NCBI RefSeq assembly: GCF_020740795.1
Contig: NC_067312.1
Location: 48,493,905-48,557,904, forward strand
Source of the DNA: Apus apus
Taxonomy: Eukaryota > Chordata > Aves > Apodiformes > Apodidae
Reading direction: 5' to 3'
Length of the DNA stretch: 64,000 bases
A program made the translations under genes and the position numbers. How positions within the stretch are numbered: position 1 is the stretch's first letter; every line of letters begins with the position of its first letter. Below are positions 9,463 to 21,117 of the stretch, in pieces. The notes under the pieces were generated by a model, which worked only from the letters and a program-made list of their open reading frames with translations, did no database searches and was not told where the DNA came from.

Positions 9463-12094
9463 AAAAATGGTTATGATTTCAGCTGAAAATCTGGAGACAT
9501 ACTTTCTCATATAGATTGAAACCCACCCACTGATTAAAAAGATTGTAAAATACATAGCTGTACATAGCTATACCTGCAACAGGGAATGATCTGTTTTATC
9601 AGAAGATGTAGGAGATGAAATTTCCTCCTATAAAATAACATAAAAAAGAAAATTCCAGGTGAATTGAATTTTTTAGGAGTAGAATTACCGTATGTTTATC
9701 CATTATTTCTCACAGAGAAATAATCTGGCATGCAGTATACAGTTGACAGAAGCAGGCCTAGTAAATTCAGCAAATACAGCAGATGGATCAAATGCATGGG
9801 CTGTGGACACCTCTGCAAGTGCAATTGCTGCTTGACTGGAAAATAATGAAACTCTGCTTGTATGAAACATCAACAGAGAATTTTTGGGGTTTTTTTAAAG
9901 AAAAAAGAAGGTAACTAGATTAAAAATTACAAGAATCTTTAATGAAGCTACTTATCTTACTACATGTGTGCCATTTTCTTGAAGCATCTGCTGAATGCTT
10001 ACAAGGTCAGCATCCTATGATTACCTTCAATTTTATTTGACACTGAAGTTGCTAAAAATTATTGGTGTTTGGATTTTTAAATAATTCTGTATTCTTTTCC
10101 AAACCCCACACTTAATTGCTCCCAAGCAGCATTAGGTAGTGGCAACTAACCCTCTACATTTGCATTTTTTTAGTTGGGCTAATAAATTGCAAAAGAAACT
10201 TTGGGGTGAAAAAGCACTGGACCCAGATTTGAATGAACCACCAGAGAAGAATTCCCGATGCCCAGTCTGCACGGGGAACTGCTTCTGAGGAGGACAATGG
10301 TCTGTTCGCAGCAGCTCCAGAGGAGAACACATAGACACCTGCACCCAGGAGATAACCACTTCCAAGTGACATGCTAACACAACCACAAGTCAGAAGTGCC
10401 TTTACATCTTCACACACATCTCATCCAACAATTTCAGACCCTACTGTAGCAATCAGCAGGGAGAAGTTAAATCTTTTGCTGCACCTCCTCCCTCCCTCCC
10501 CATCCCTGGCTTTTACTGCAGCACAACAACCACGATCCAGCTGGCATACAGGATGCTGCACCTGCAGCATCTGCTACTTCACCATTTCATGCTATACCCA
10601 CTATGCTAAATAGTCCCTTTTTGCCAGTGCTGGGACTTCTCACCTTTCCAGCCAGGCATCCAGCTTCAGCAGCTATGCAGCCTGCCTGGGCAAGCCTCTC
10701 TGCCTTGGGTAGCCCCTGACTTGCAAAGCCCACACTGGCAGCAGCCATCTTTTGATGCCAAGGCCACCTCACAGCCAAACACCAGCATATCATCACTGTC
10801 CTGATTGCATCTACTGTCCAAATAGCAGACCTCCAGGTGACACCCTTCTACTCCAATCCAAAGTATGCTACATATCTCAAACAGCTGTTTCAGAAGTTGC
10901 ATAGACAAAGGAAATAGTTTAAAAAGTGTTGAAATAAACTGTCTGACCATAAAGTATTTGCTAGCTCTCCTATCCTGCTTTTACAGTAGTATCTCAGGCC
11001 CTAAGAAAAGAGAGCAGCAGCAGAACAAAACAAAGGAAGAGTGGGATCATTCCTTTTAGGTGAAGAGAAGGTATGAACCTGCTAAGAGGAAAACAGAAAT
11101 GAAAAAAGATTCAGAATATAGTGTTAGATCAAATATCTGGAGAAGGTCCCTTTGACTCCAGGTTCCTTGGCTGATGAGCAATCTTTGAAATCAAATACCA
11201 AGCACTGAAACATTTCCTTCTTTTTCTTACGGAAATTAAGAGTGATGTTGTTCAGGTCAGTAATGGGATTACTTTCCAACTGATTTGAGAGGGGAATATG
11301 CAAATTTTGAGGTTTTGGACCTATTTGGAAAAGATATGAAGGAGACAAAAGAAGAGTTTCACCTATAAATAAATAGCACTATAGCACTATTCCTGTTTGA
11401 TGTGGGAAATGGGCTCAAGATCCTTATGTGAGTTGTGTACACAGTTGTAGCCAGTCAGCTCCCTTGTTTTCTTGTAGTAATCAATGTTTTTTGGACTATC
11501 CTCTACAGTGTGAAGAAAATGGAAAATAAAACAAGAAGAAATTGTTCTTGGTGCTTTGTAATGTGAGTATGTATCTCCAAAATAAATCCATTGTCTATGC
11601 AATTTTTTAATAGAAAAAAAGATACAGGATACAGTTATCAATTTTTTCAGGTCTCGGTCCTCTCAATTTGATGCCTAAACTTCAAGTGATACATTAATTA
11701 TAATCTTTAAAATTTTTAACTTCCGCTGTATGCAGTAAAGTGCTGGCTATCCAAAAGATGCTAAGTGCCCTCTATTCTCCTTGTAATCACATTGAGTTGG
11801 CATGTTTGTCATGTGCTGACTTTCAGCGGAGCCAAAAGCTACCAAGAACCAGCTTGTAAACACTAGTGCCACCAACATGTTAGAAGCATTAAGTGTTTCT
11901 GTTTGTCACCGTTTTAGTCACTAACCAGGTGACAGATACTCTCTGTTATCCCCCCACTACCTTCCTAGGCAAAGATAAAAAGGGAGAGAGACTTTAAGTT
12001 TGGAAATAATAAAAATAAAATCTTGAATATGTTTAATGAAATAATAGATAGTAATAATAACAATGATGATGAATTACACACAAATATATAATCA
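9463..12094. other. Intergenic, no gene seen
   Basis: Mostly AT-rich. A more GC-balanced patch at about 10230-10860 has overlapping open frames on both strands but no motif, splice structure or family resemblance that I recognise. Confidence 0.5.
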
Positions 12095-12593
12095 TAGAAC
12101 CTGTGCTCCTCATGTGGTAATTACTTCCCAACCAGAAAAGTCCCAAACTGGACTCAGCAGTAGATGACTCCAGGGTCCCAGTGACAGTCTGCAAAACCTT
12201 ATAGTGGCTGAGCTAGTCCTACTCAGGGACACAGGAGAAGGTGACCAGTCACAGTGAACAATGCTCTTCTCCAGAGAGAAAACTGGATACCTGAACAGCA
12301 GCAGCAGAGGGAGATAAAACAAGCAAGCAAATCCCAATCCAAGCAACACATCAGACAGGCCAGAAGAGGGCTCCCTTAGGAGCTATTTTATACTGAGCAC
12401 CATGGGAAGGAATACAGTGGTTGGTTCATTTGGGTCATCTGACCTATCCTCTCCTACCCATAGGCACAGGGGCTTCCCCCGCCCCATTTCAACTGCCATA
12501 TCAATAATCTGGCAGCAGCTGGTGTGGTCCTGGGCAGTCTCAGATAAGCGTGGCCATAGGCAATTTTTATTGTGGTCCTCTCAAACTGGGACA
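12095..12593 (-). repeat. Probable LTR, minus strand
   Basis: On the minus strand it begins TGTCCCAGTTTGAGAGGACC at 12593, the same kind of start as the TGTCCTGGTTTGA LTR family. It has a promoter-like GCTCAGTATAAAATAGCTCC near 12395, followed by GC-balanced leader-like sequence. The 3' boundary near 12095 is approximate, and no target duplication was established. Confidence 0.45.
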
Positions 12594-13337
12594 CTGTTCC
12601 ACTTTTAAATAGAGGCTCTAAAATAAGGTCATTGCTGGGCACAAAGACCCACAAGACTGCTTGCTTGCCTGTCCCTACATGAGGGGGACAGGGTAGAGAA
12701 TTGGAAGAAAAAAGTAAAACCTAATTTAGCAATGTTATCCATCATCAGCCTCACTTTAAATTTGTTTATAAGGACCTGTATATAAAAGAGGATGAGGAAA
12801 ATCCCCAAAGCCACTCTTGAAACTCTAACATTGAAAAAGCTGCTAATGATAAAAAAGGCTGACATATAAAAGAAAACTCACTAGAACAAATTACTTCCCT
12901 GAACAAATTATTTAAGTATTACAGCATCTAAATTCCACACAATTTAAGAGCGATTTTTTAAAATAGGTATTAGTTATGGCAATTATAGGTTCTCTTTTCT
13001 ACTGTAATATGGTAATCTAGGGAAAAAACACAATATAAATGTGCAAGACACTCCTGTGGGTTTATCTCCAGAAACTCTTATTTAAAGTAATCTGGTGTAC
13101 TGTCTTGACAGGCCCTATAATGAAAAGTTTTACCCTCTTTAGAGCACTATTTTCTGGCGGCATCTTGCTTGGATATGACATATTTAATACTTTCTTTTGC
13201 TAAATTTCTATTTCTCAACAAACAGTTAATGATTAAAAATTGTTTTTCTCTCTGTATTGTATTTCATTGCTAACAGGTCACACCTCCAAATATTTAACAA
13301 TAATAAGTGTTTATTTAAACAAGTGTTCTCCATATTT
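12594..13337. other. Intergenic, no gene seen
   Basis: AT-rich sequence. The first ~270 bases may be further repeat-derived sequence attached to the LTR, but I could not classify it. Confidence 0.45.
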
Positions 13338-14113
13338 CAGCCTCCTGAGCTGAAGTATAAGGGTGGAGAGCAGAACAATAACCCTCAGAATCCACGAGGA
13401 AGCAGTCAACAATCTGCTTCCGCTCCTGCAGACTCACAACTCTACTGGGCCTGATGGGATCTGCTGTAGAGTACTGAGGAAGCTGGCAAGGGAGCTCGCC
13501 AAGCCTCTCTCTGCAATTTATCAACAATCCTGGTCAACAGAGGAGGTCCCAGATAACTGGAGTGTGGCTAATGAGACGCCCATCTACAAAGAAGGGCTGG
13601 AAGGAGAATCCAGGAAACTACAGGTCTGTCAGCCTGACCTTAGTACTGGGAAAGATCCTGGAGAAGCTCATCTTGAGTGCACTCACATGGCAAGCACAGG
13701 GCAGCCAACCGATCAGGGCCAGCCACCCTGGGTTTATGAAAGGGAGGTCTTGCTTGACCAACCTGATCTCTTTCTATGACTATGTGGCCTGACTATTGGA
13801 TGAGGAAAGCGCTGTGGTTGTTGTCTATTTAGACATTTAGCAATGGCCTGAAGTTGCAGCAGGGGAGGTTTAGATTGGATGTTAGGAAGAATTTCTATAC
13901 TGAAAGAGTGGTCAGGCACTGGAACAGCCTGCCCAGGCAGGTGGTTGAGTCATCATCCCTGGAGGTATTAAAAAGCCATGTAGATTCGGTAATTCAGGAC
14001 ATGCTCCAGTGGCCAAGGTTTTGGTGTGCTTTTTTGGGTTCTTTGGGGGGTTAATGGTTGGACCTAGTGATCTTAGAGGTCCTTTCCAAACATGATGTTC
14101 TGTGATTCTGTGA
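13338..14113 (+). repeat. CR1 LINE fragment with internal deletion
   Basis: The first part (13338-13840) is CR1 reverse transcriptase coding sequence. Its translation recalls STGPDGICCRVLRKLAREL, NYRSVSLT and GFMKGRSCLTN, with frameshifts. At about 13836-13841 the sequence jumps from the motif A region (VVVYLDI) straight to the CR1 3' part (GAAGTTGCAGCAGGGGAGG) and continues to the tail GTTCTGTGATTCTGTG. Roughly the middle of ORF2, including the catalytic ADD box, is missing. It is an old non-functional copy. Confidence 0.9.
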
Positions 14114-15587
14114 TATTTGATTTAAATAGAATTCAACTTTGCCCTGGTTTCAATGGAACAGAATCACATGCCAGCCATGGAGAACAGGCCATTTGTAGCC
14201 CTGAGTCAGCTGGGAGCTCAAGTCAGAGCAGCTGACACAAGATGACCAACAGCTGTATCCCACACCACTTATGTCATGCTCTCTGTAAAAGGGAGGAGTA
14301 TGCTGAGTTCCATTTTTGGGGGCTTCTCTCTCTTGGCTTGTTGCTCCCTCTGATACTCCTGAGGACTAGGCTGAGTATAAGCTTATATGACTGCTGCATT
14401 CTAAAACACAGAGACCAATTTCCAGTTGATTGTACACAAATATAAAATTATTCACTTTGACTTTTTAAATAAAAGTTATACACATGGTATTTTACAAAAT
14501 GTATCTGTAAAATATTTGCAGAGTATTTTCTCTAGCACCCTTTGTCACAGTTCATAGCTACTTAGTATGCACATCATCATGGGAAGAACCATTAAAAGGG
14601 ACAGAACAACCTCTGCCTTTCTTTTGTTTGGAAAGATTTCTGATCTATGCAAAGGTAAGTATAGATATAATTGGACAATTATGTCCTTGGATAGCATAAA
14701 TAAAAGTGATTATAATGTGGTTTGGAGACCTATAAAACTACATAATTCTGTATAGGATTGAAGAGCTCAAAATAGCTCTTGGGGCAGAGGACAGCTGGCA
14801 CCTGGGTAGCCTCCTATCAAAAACAGAGAAGGGTTGTCACTTCTGGTTTCTTTATTTTTGAGTATCATGAAAGTCATTCCACAAGGACTTTGTAATGGAC
14901 GACATCAACAGAGTAATGGGGTTGAGGGAAATCGAAATAGATGTGTTCTGTACTGTGCCCTTTGTTGCTACAAGTATCAGTCAGCAAAACAGGAAAAGGA
15001 AAGGAGCTCTTAAGCACCTTTATCTTAATTACCATTTAATTTCCTGATGGAAAGGCCCCTTCCAGACATCCTTGACACTCACATAATCTTGCAAAGTCAT
15101 TTCTCTGTTCTTTCAATTCATCTGCAAGGCCTGTTTTAAGGAAAAGCCAATTGTTTTTTTCAAAGGTAAATAAGTAAACTAAGCTCCATTAATTTTAATG
15201 GAAAATGTAGCAGTTTCAGGGTCTTTCACTAGTTCTTTCATGTTTTGGGTTTAAGGTACGAAAGTTCTTTATGTATTTTGTAAGTGAGAAAAGTTCTTCA
15301 ATTTACACACAGAAGGGGGGAATATAACCCTAAGAAAGATGTCTTTCAAAAGTTGCTGTATATCTGGGTCATTGCAGAATGTCACCATTTGTTTTTCATT
15401 CTCAGTTTCCTGACTTTGGCTCCAAGAAAGTTTTTCTGTATGAACTTGAAATCTGTGTAGACCTTATTTGAATACTAAATTAATTTATGCGTTTCAGTTA
15501 TTAAAAAATCCCAAAGAGATCTACAAATACTTTAGTAACTGGTTTTGCTTCAAAAGTAAGAACACAAAATTGCTGTATTTTTGTTTC
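14114..15587. other. Intergenic, no gene seen
   Basis: AT-rich sequence with no recognisable exon, CR1 or LTR. Confidence 0.55.
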
Positions 15588-15592
15588 CTATC

Positions 15593-16300
15593 TGTCCTGG
15601 TTTGAGCCAGGATTAAGCCACTTTTTCTTTTCACTGATTTTTTTTTTTTCCTTCAGTAAGCTTTCTTTTAACTAGCAACCATGTGTTCTGCTAGGCTGAT
15701 AAGACAGTGGAATGTTTTTCTAACTACTAAGGTTTCAAGGTTACACCTTCACTCCGCCGGCTCAGACACTATGGGGAGGTCTCTGACCCCCCCGTGGGAG
15801 GCTGAGTTAGACAGACAGCAAAATTGGCCAAAGATATTCCATTCCATATATCTACGTAAGCTCAAAGGAAGGACAGAGATCATAGAGGACAACTTCCTTC
15901 CTTCTTCTTCTTCGCTTCTCTTCCGTCCATGGCCGGCGTCCGGGGAGGACTCTGCTCATCCATCACCGTCGACCCTTAGGCTCGAGCTCTCCTGACCCTC
16001 ATAACTCTCTGCTTTCTCCAGCAGCAGCTCCGGGATTCCTCGGGACTCTTCTCAGTTCAGGGGAGTGCTGTGGGAGTTGCTGGGGGTGGGGGGAGGTGAG
16101 AGGTTTTTGCCCATATCTGAATACATCTGTATATAATTGTATATATTTTCTTATATGATTCATTAGTGTTTTAATTAAAGCTGTGTAGTTTAGTTTTCAA
16201 TCCAGCCAAGTCTCTCTCTTTTTCTCTCTCTCCTTCCCTACCTGGGTGGGGGGGGAGGGGATCGAGAGCATTGTTGTCGGACCTGAGTCAAACGGTGACA
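15593..16300 (+). repeat. Solo LTR of the ERV-L-like family, with 5-bp target duplication
   Basis: It starts TGTCCTGGTTTGAGCCAGG and ends GAGTCAAACGGTGACA, closely matching the LTR at 1801-2558. The five bases before it (15588-15592) and after it (16301-16305) are both CTATC, a perfect target-site duplication. This is an LTR left after recombination removed the provirus. Confidence 0.9.
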
Positions 16301-16367
16301 CTATCCTGATAATTCAAAGACCTTACTGAAATAAGAGCATTAGCTTTGCATTTTGGGGGGGGAGGGA

Positions 16368-16412
16368 AAAAAAAAAGAAGAAAAAAAAAGCAAAAAAAAA
16401 AAAAGCAAATCC
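16368..16412. repeat. A-rich low-complexity tract
   Basis: A run of A blocks separated by single G/C bases (GGGAAAAAAAAAAGAAGAAAA...), about 45 bp, preceded by a G run. Confidence 0.9.
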
Positions 16413-16707
16413 CAACTTTTTCTGGACATACAGTACTAGAAGCCTTGATTTTAAGGAGGGTACTTTTGCAAATACAGTAATTGAAAAATGAGAATATTAA
16501 GTCATGCCACAGTCTTCACTGACCAAGACAGTCCCCTTTTTGTCCCCCATCACACACTACATCTGACATAGTTTGCCATGCAATATGCAGTTGCGTTCCT
16601 ATGAGTATCCCAACACTATTACATGAGACACAGTCATTGACATTTCCTTAGGCGAGTTTAATATTCATGACTGATGTTCTAAAAAGGATTTCTCCTTGAC
16701 TTTCCAG

Positions 16708-17453
16708 TGTCCCGGTTTAGGCCAGGATAAAGTAAATTTTCCTTCTACTGATTTTTTTTTTTTTTTTTTTCCCCTTCAGCGAACTCCCTTTTAAGCAGCA
16801 CACTTGCTGAAATTAACAGCAAATTTTCCACTTAATGGACTGATATAATTGGAATGTTTATAGTTACTGCTGAAAGAGCAAGGCCACTTTGCTCCACTTG
16901 TTGAATCTGTTGCTTTGGACACTAAAGGAGTGGAAGGATCATAACTACAACTCTTCTGTAGGGGAAGCAGGTTAGACAGGTAGCTAACATTGGCCAAATG
17001 GCATATTTCATTCCATACACATCATACTGGGTACAAAGTCAGGGATCACAAAAGTCAAGCTGTCTTTCGTCCATGGCCAGTGTCCGGGAAGGACTCTGTC
17101 TATCCATCTCCCTTAATCTGTAGACCTGTGCATTACTGACTCCTGTATCTCCACCCTCAGCTCCTGTCTGCCTTACCACTACCTCTGGAAATGGTCTGGA
17201 ACTCTTCAGGACTGCCCTGCAGCTCAGGGGAGTGCAGTAGGAGTTGCTGGGGGTAGGGAGTTGGGGGAGATAGGGGTTTTCTACACTCCTAACACATATT
17301 TGTATATATTTCTACATATTATGAAATATCATAAAAGTAGTCTAGTTTAGTTTTCAATATGGAAGCAGTTCTCTTTATTCTCTCCTTTCTCTATCTGGGT
17401 GGAAAGGGGAGGGGATAGAGAGCACCATTATCATTAGTTTAACTGGTGCTACA
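16708..17453 (+). repeat. Degraded solo LTR of the same family
   Basis: It starts TGTCCCGGTTTAGGCCAGG, has the same poly-T/CAGC block and internal order as 15593-16300, and ends near GGTGCTACA. It is clearly more diverged. Flanking pentamers (TCCAG, CACTC) do not match, so the ends are approximate. It lies about 400 bp beyond the first solo LTR in the same orientation. Confidence 0.8.
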
Positions 17454-18599
17454 CACTCTGGCTAAACTGGCTTATAACTGAGGTTAAAAACCACTGTACT
17501 GGAATGCAATTGCCTTGAGGCAACAGTCTGACAGATATTGGGGGTGGAGGGACCTGTATCAGTCAAGCTCTATTAAAGTTTTGAATCCTGGAAAAAGCTG
17601 TCAAGAAAGTTAAATCATGTGCTACCTTCAGCATCTTCAGCAAAAACTATTGTTTCAAAGCATCTGAAACAAAATTCCTATGAGGAGACCATGATTTTCA
17701 CGGCAAAGACATACATATGATAGTTAAGTGGTACACATGCTATTGATTCAGTTTGAAACTTTTCAAATTCTGTCTCGTTTATGTAACTCAAGACCTTGAA
17801 CTTGTTTTTTCAGTTAACAGCTAAACCTAGTCTGTTAACTAATCACTATTTAAAGTATCTATATGTGATTGTACAGGACCCAATATGGCTGATCAACTGA
17901 AAAGTTTAAGGTTTCTAGGATACCAAAACAAGTCTGCTCATATACAAAATCTGGTTGCTTCCCATGTTATTCCAACTGCCGAAATATTACCGTACAAAGG
18001 TACTTTTGCTTCTCCGGCACATCATCAGTTTCCTTCCATGAAAAAAATGAACATGAAAAAAAAATGCACTGCCAATATGGATTTTCTCTTCCTCTGTATG
18101 CACATCTCACCCCTGGAAGCCTTGGTGTACCTTACTGTTCACAAAAAAGGAGCAAAATAAAACAATCTAATAATGCTTCTAATTATTAAAGGATTATCGT
18201 ATGCAAATGCATTTACTTAGGGAACACATGTGACACTACTGTAATAAACATCACAGCAGATTCACTCTGTATGCAAGTCAGGGTCCCACCTCCCAGGTTC
18301 ATTAATATCTGCTAGCTTCATAATGTAAGAACTGCTCTACCACCCTTGGCTGTGGTCTGCAGAGACACAATAATTTTCCCCATCTTTCCACCATTTGACT
18401 TGAACTGAAGCAAAAGCTGTACTCTTTAGCCTTCGGATCTCATCATTTTCTAAACCTTCCCTTTGCTTATGTTTTCTTCACCATTTCACGTAAAGGCTCA
18501 ATACAGATCATCAATCCAGCACCTCATCAACAGATCCTTACATCTCACCAGCACAACCGGGAAAATTAACGTCCCTTACTCGCTTGACCTACAAGTTCT
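17454..18599. other. Intergenic, no gene seen
   Basis: AT-rich sequence upstream of the CpG island. No exon was recognised. Confidence 0.55.
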
Positions 18600-19620
18600 G
18601 AAAGCCGGAATGCCGTCCCACTGCCAGACAGAAGTGCAGTGCCAGCCACCATCTGCCGCCACGCCCCGGCGCTCAGCCCACCCAGACCCCGCGGGCTCTG
18701 CCCCGCCGACGCCCGGGGGGCTCGGCAGAGGCTGGGCACGGCCACACGCACAGGAGTTCGGGCGCTCCCAAAGGGTGGTGGGAGAAGAACAGCCCGCCTG
18801 AGCAGGAGGCACCCCGCTGCAGCGCCGCAGAGATGGGGTCATTGGCGGAAGCGAGGAACCCGCACCCCGTCCTGATGCTCTCACCGCACCCCGCCCTGCG
18901 CCACGGGACTGCAGCCGGGAATGGGGCGCGCTGCCGCCGGCACGTCCATGGAAGGCGACGGGCGCTGCGGGATGAGCGCTCCCGGCGGCCTGAAGGCTGC
19001 AGAGCCCGGCCGCTTTTAAAACGCATTCGGTGTCAGCGGAAACTGGGGCCCGCGCTGGGCAGGGGACGACACGTGTTCATGGTCGCTGCCTCCGTGGCTT
19101 CTGGCGGGGTTGCTGCCGGTGGCTCCGGGCGCAGCCTCCGCTTCCCGCACCCTGCGGAGCGGGCCGGCTGGGGTGCTACGCGGAGCAGCAGCAGCAGCCG
19201 CCTCGCCGAGGCATCGGCGTCTCCTGAGCAGGGCCAGCCACCCACCCATCGCGCCCTGGCCGTGCTGGTGCTGGCCAGCACCGTCCTTAGCGTCTACTTG
19301 GTGATCCGGACTGTGCGGGGAGGGCGGCGGCTGCGGCGGCCGGAGCGCTGCTGCTTAGGGCGGGCGGGACAGGCGCTGCTGCCCTTTCCGGGCCGTGATG
19401 GGGAGACATCGCGCCTCTGAGGAGCGGGGCCGGCCGCTTGTGATGACTGCCAGGGTCCCCTCGGCTCCTGGCTTGTGGCTGAGGAGCAGGGCTCGTCTCT
19501 TCTGCGTGCGGAGAGCTCTGCCACCACCGCGCCCCGGCTCCCCGCCGCGGGTGGGCGGAATGGTGCTCGGTCGGGCTCCGCGCACAGCAGTGAAACCACT
19601 CATCAGTGTCGGGCCTTTGC
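18600..19620. promoter_or_regulatory. CpG island
   Basis: About 1 kb of GC-rich, CpG-dense sequence stands out sharply from AT-rich surroundings (many CG, GCGC and CCGG motifs, no TATA box). Unmethylated islands of this size normally mark a gene promoter and first exon. The FAM174A-like coding segment at 19079-19318 lies inside it, so the simplest reading is the promoter of that gene on the plus strand. A divergent transcript on the minus strand is possible but unsupported. Confidence 0.75.
19079..19318 (+). CDS. FAM174A: FAM174A-like first exon (candidate, possibly broken)
   Basis: FAM174 proteins are small single-pass membrane proteins with a signal peptide, a low-complexity lumenal part and a short cytoplasmic tail. 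In this frame the end of the exon reads PTHRALAVLVLAS followed by YLVIRTVR, closely resembling the transmembrane segment of FAM174A, which ends with Arg-Thr-Val-Arg. FAM174A neighbours ST8SIA4 in mammals and points toward it, as here. Oddities: from the ATG at 19079 the start of the protein is not hydrophobic. A Leu-rich signal-peptide-like stretch (PPWLLAGLLPVAPGAASA) occurs in a different frame at about 19089-19142 without an ATG. No GT donor lies just after the RTVR codons. The tail exons were not found downstream. It may be a damaged gene, a sequence error, or a gene whose other exons I missed. Confidence 0.5.
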
Positions 19621-20124
19621 TGGCTTCCTCCTGTTGTCTTCAAGTGGACCTGTCACTTCTGACCTCCATTTGTCCACTGGAATTCAGTTTTGTACATTTG
19701 GTGGGTTTTCCTTGTCCCGTTTGCAAGCTTAAGTCTCACTGAGATACTGGATTTGTCCATCTACCCTTCTTTGTCAGTAAGCATCTTTCTTTTGTGCTTT
19801 CTTTTTCAGTAAACTTCGGTGTTTTGTGCTTTCTTAGGAAAAGTGCCCTCAAAACACTTGCACTACCAGTCAACTGTCTTTATGTCTGTCATGGAAACTA
19901 TTGACTGCATAGTTCTATGTGCTGTTAGAGTAAATTATAGATAGAAAACAGATGAGTATTACACAGACATTAGAGCAAAAAACTCATTGGGTGTGATGAC
20001 TTTGGTCTATCAGCCTATCAATGAGAGCAGATTACTTTCTGGTAATGCTGCAGGCAGGATTGCTGTCCCACAACTTCTTACACTCAAGTAATATGGAAGA
20101 CACAGTTTTGTTTCTTGACTTAGA
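19621..20124. other. Downstream of the CpG island, no gene seen
   Basis: Composition returns to AT-rich. I found no candidate second exon for the FAM174A-like segment. Confidence 0.5.
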
Positions 20125-20466
20125 TGAAGTCCTCAGGGATGTTGACTCCACCACCTCCCTGGGCAGCCTGTTCCACTGTACAACCACTCTTTTGGTAAAT
20201 AAATTCTTTCTAATACCCAATCTAAACCTCCCCTGGCGCAGCTTCAGGCCATTTCCTCTCATCCTCTCATTATTCACCTGAGAGAAGAGGCCAACTCCCA
20301 CCTCCCTATGCCCTGCTTTCATGTAGTTGTAGAGAGCAATGAGGTCTCCCCTCAGCCTCCTCTTCTTCAAACTAAACAATCTCAGTTCCCTCAGCCTCTT
20401 CTCATAAGGCTTATCTTCCACACCTTTCACCTGCTTGGTAGCTCTTCTCTGGACACACTCCAGCAA
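20125..20466 (-). repeat. CR1 LINE fragment (end of ORF2)
   Basis: The minus-strand translation gives the CR1 ORF2 C-terminal region: [36 protein letters not shown] and [12 protein letters not shown]. Both the 5' part and the 3' tail are absent, so it is a relic. Confidence 0.9.
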
Positions 20467-20914
20467 TGTATAATATTGGAAGTTGTTTAGACTTGAGCTG
20501 TTTGAAAATAAGTTGGTGAAATCATATTTTCCTCAATACTTAATCATAGTAGTTTTCAGTGTATCATTTTACAGATAAAATCCCCAACATTTAATGTTGA
20601 TATTTGAAAAAAATACTTTGTTTTCAATTTTAATTTGGCCCTGCAGTATATTTACACCTTCTTTCTGGTGGTATGTAGGATAAATGGAAATATTTCCTTC
20701 CAGTAGAAATTCATCATCCAGAGACAATGAAATCAGAGCACGTTCATTCTTGTGGCCACTTTGTTGCAGCCAGCCTAGAGTGTGGAGGGGAAGCAGGTGC
20801 AGCAAGAGAAAGATGACTGACTGGGGATGTTTGACACATGTTGTGAATAGTTAATACCTGCATAAATTAGTTTTATTGAAGAATAGAGTGTTTCTTGCCT
20901 TAGGAAAGGCTAGA

Positions 20915-20998
20915 CTTGGTACAGTAGGGTTAATGGTCAGACTCAATGATCCTGAAGGTCTTTTCCAACCTAAGTGATTTTGCGATTCTATGATTCTC
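20915..20998 (+). repeat. CR1 LINE 3' tail fragment
   Basis: About 85 bases of CR1 3' end: TAATGGTCAGACTCAATGATC, AGGTCTTTTCCAACCTAAG, then the tail GATTCTATGATTCT. Confidence 0.8.
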
Positions 20999-21117
20999 CT
21001 GCCCTTCTGCTACAGAGTCACATGACTCCCTGACAGTACATGCAGGATGACTAAGAAGGTATTTAATGTTCTTTGACTTCAGGAATTGACATACTAGAAA
21101 ACTGCTGCCTTCCTGCT

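Noticed and set aside
10132..10960. A gene in the GC-balanced patch with frames on both strands
   Set aside because: No frame is dominant, no motif or splice structure is evident, and the frames are short.
15593..17453. A provirus with two LTRs and a 400-bp interior
   Set aside because: The first LTR has its own perfect 5-bp duplication on both sides and the second is much more diverged, so they are separate insertions.
18576..19643. Several long overlapping frames on both strands of the CpG island
   Set aside because: GC-rich DNA has few stop codons. Apart from the FAM174A-like stretch none resembles a known protein.
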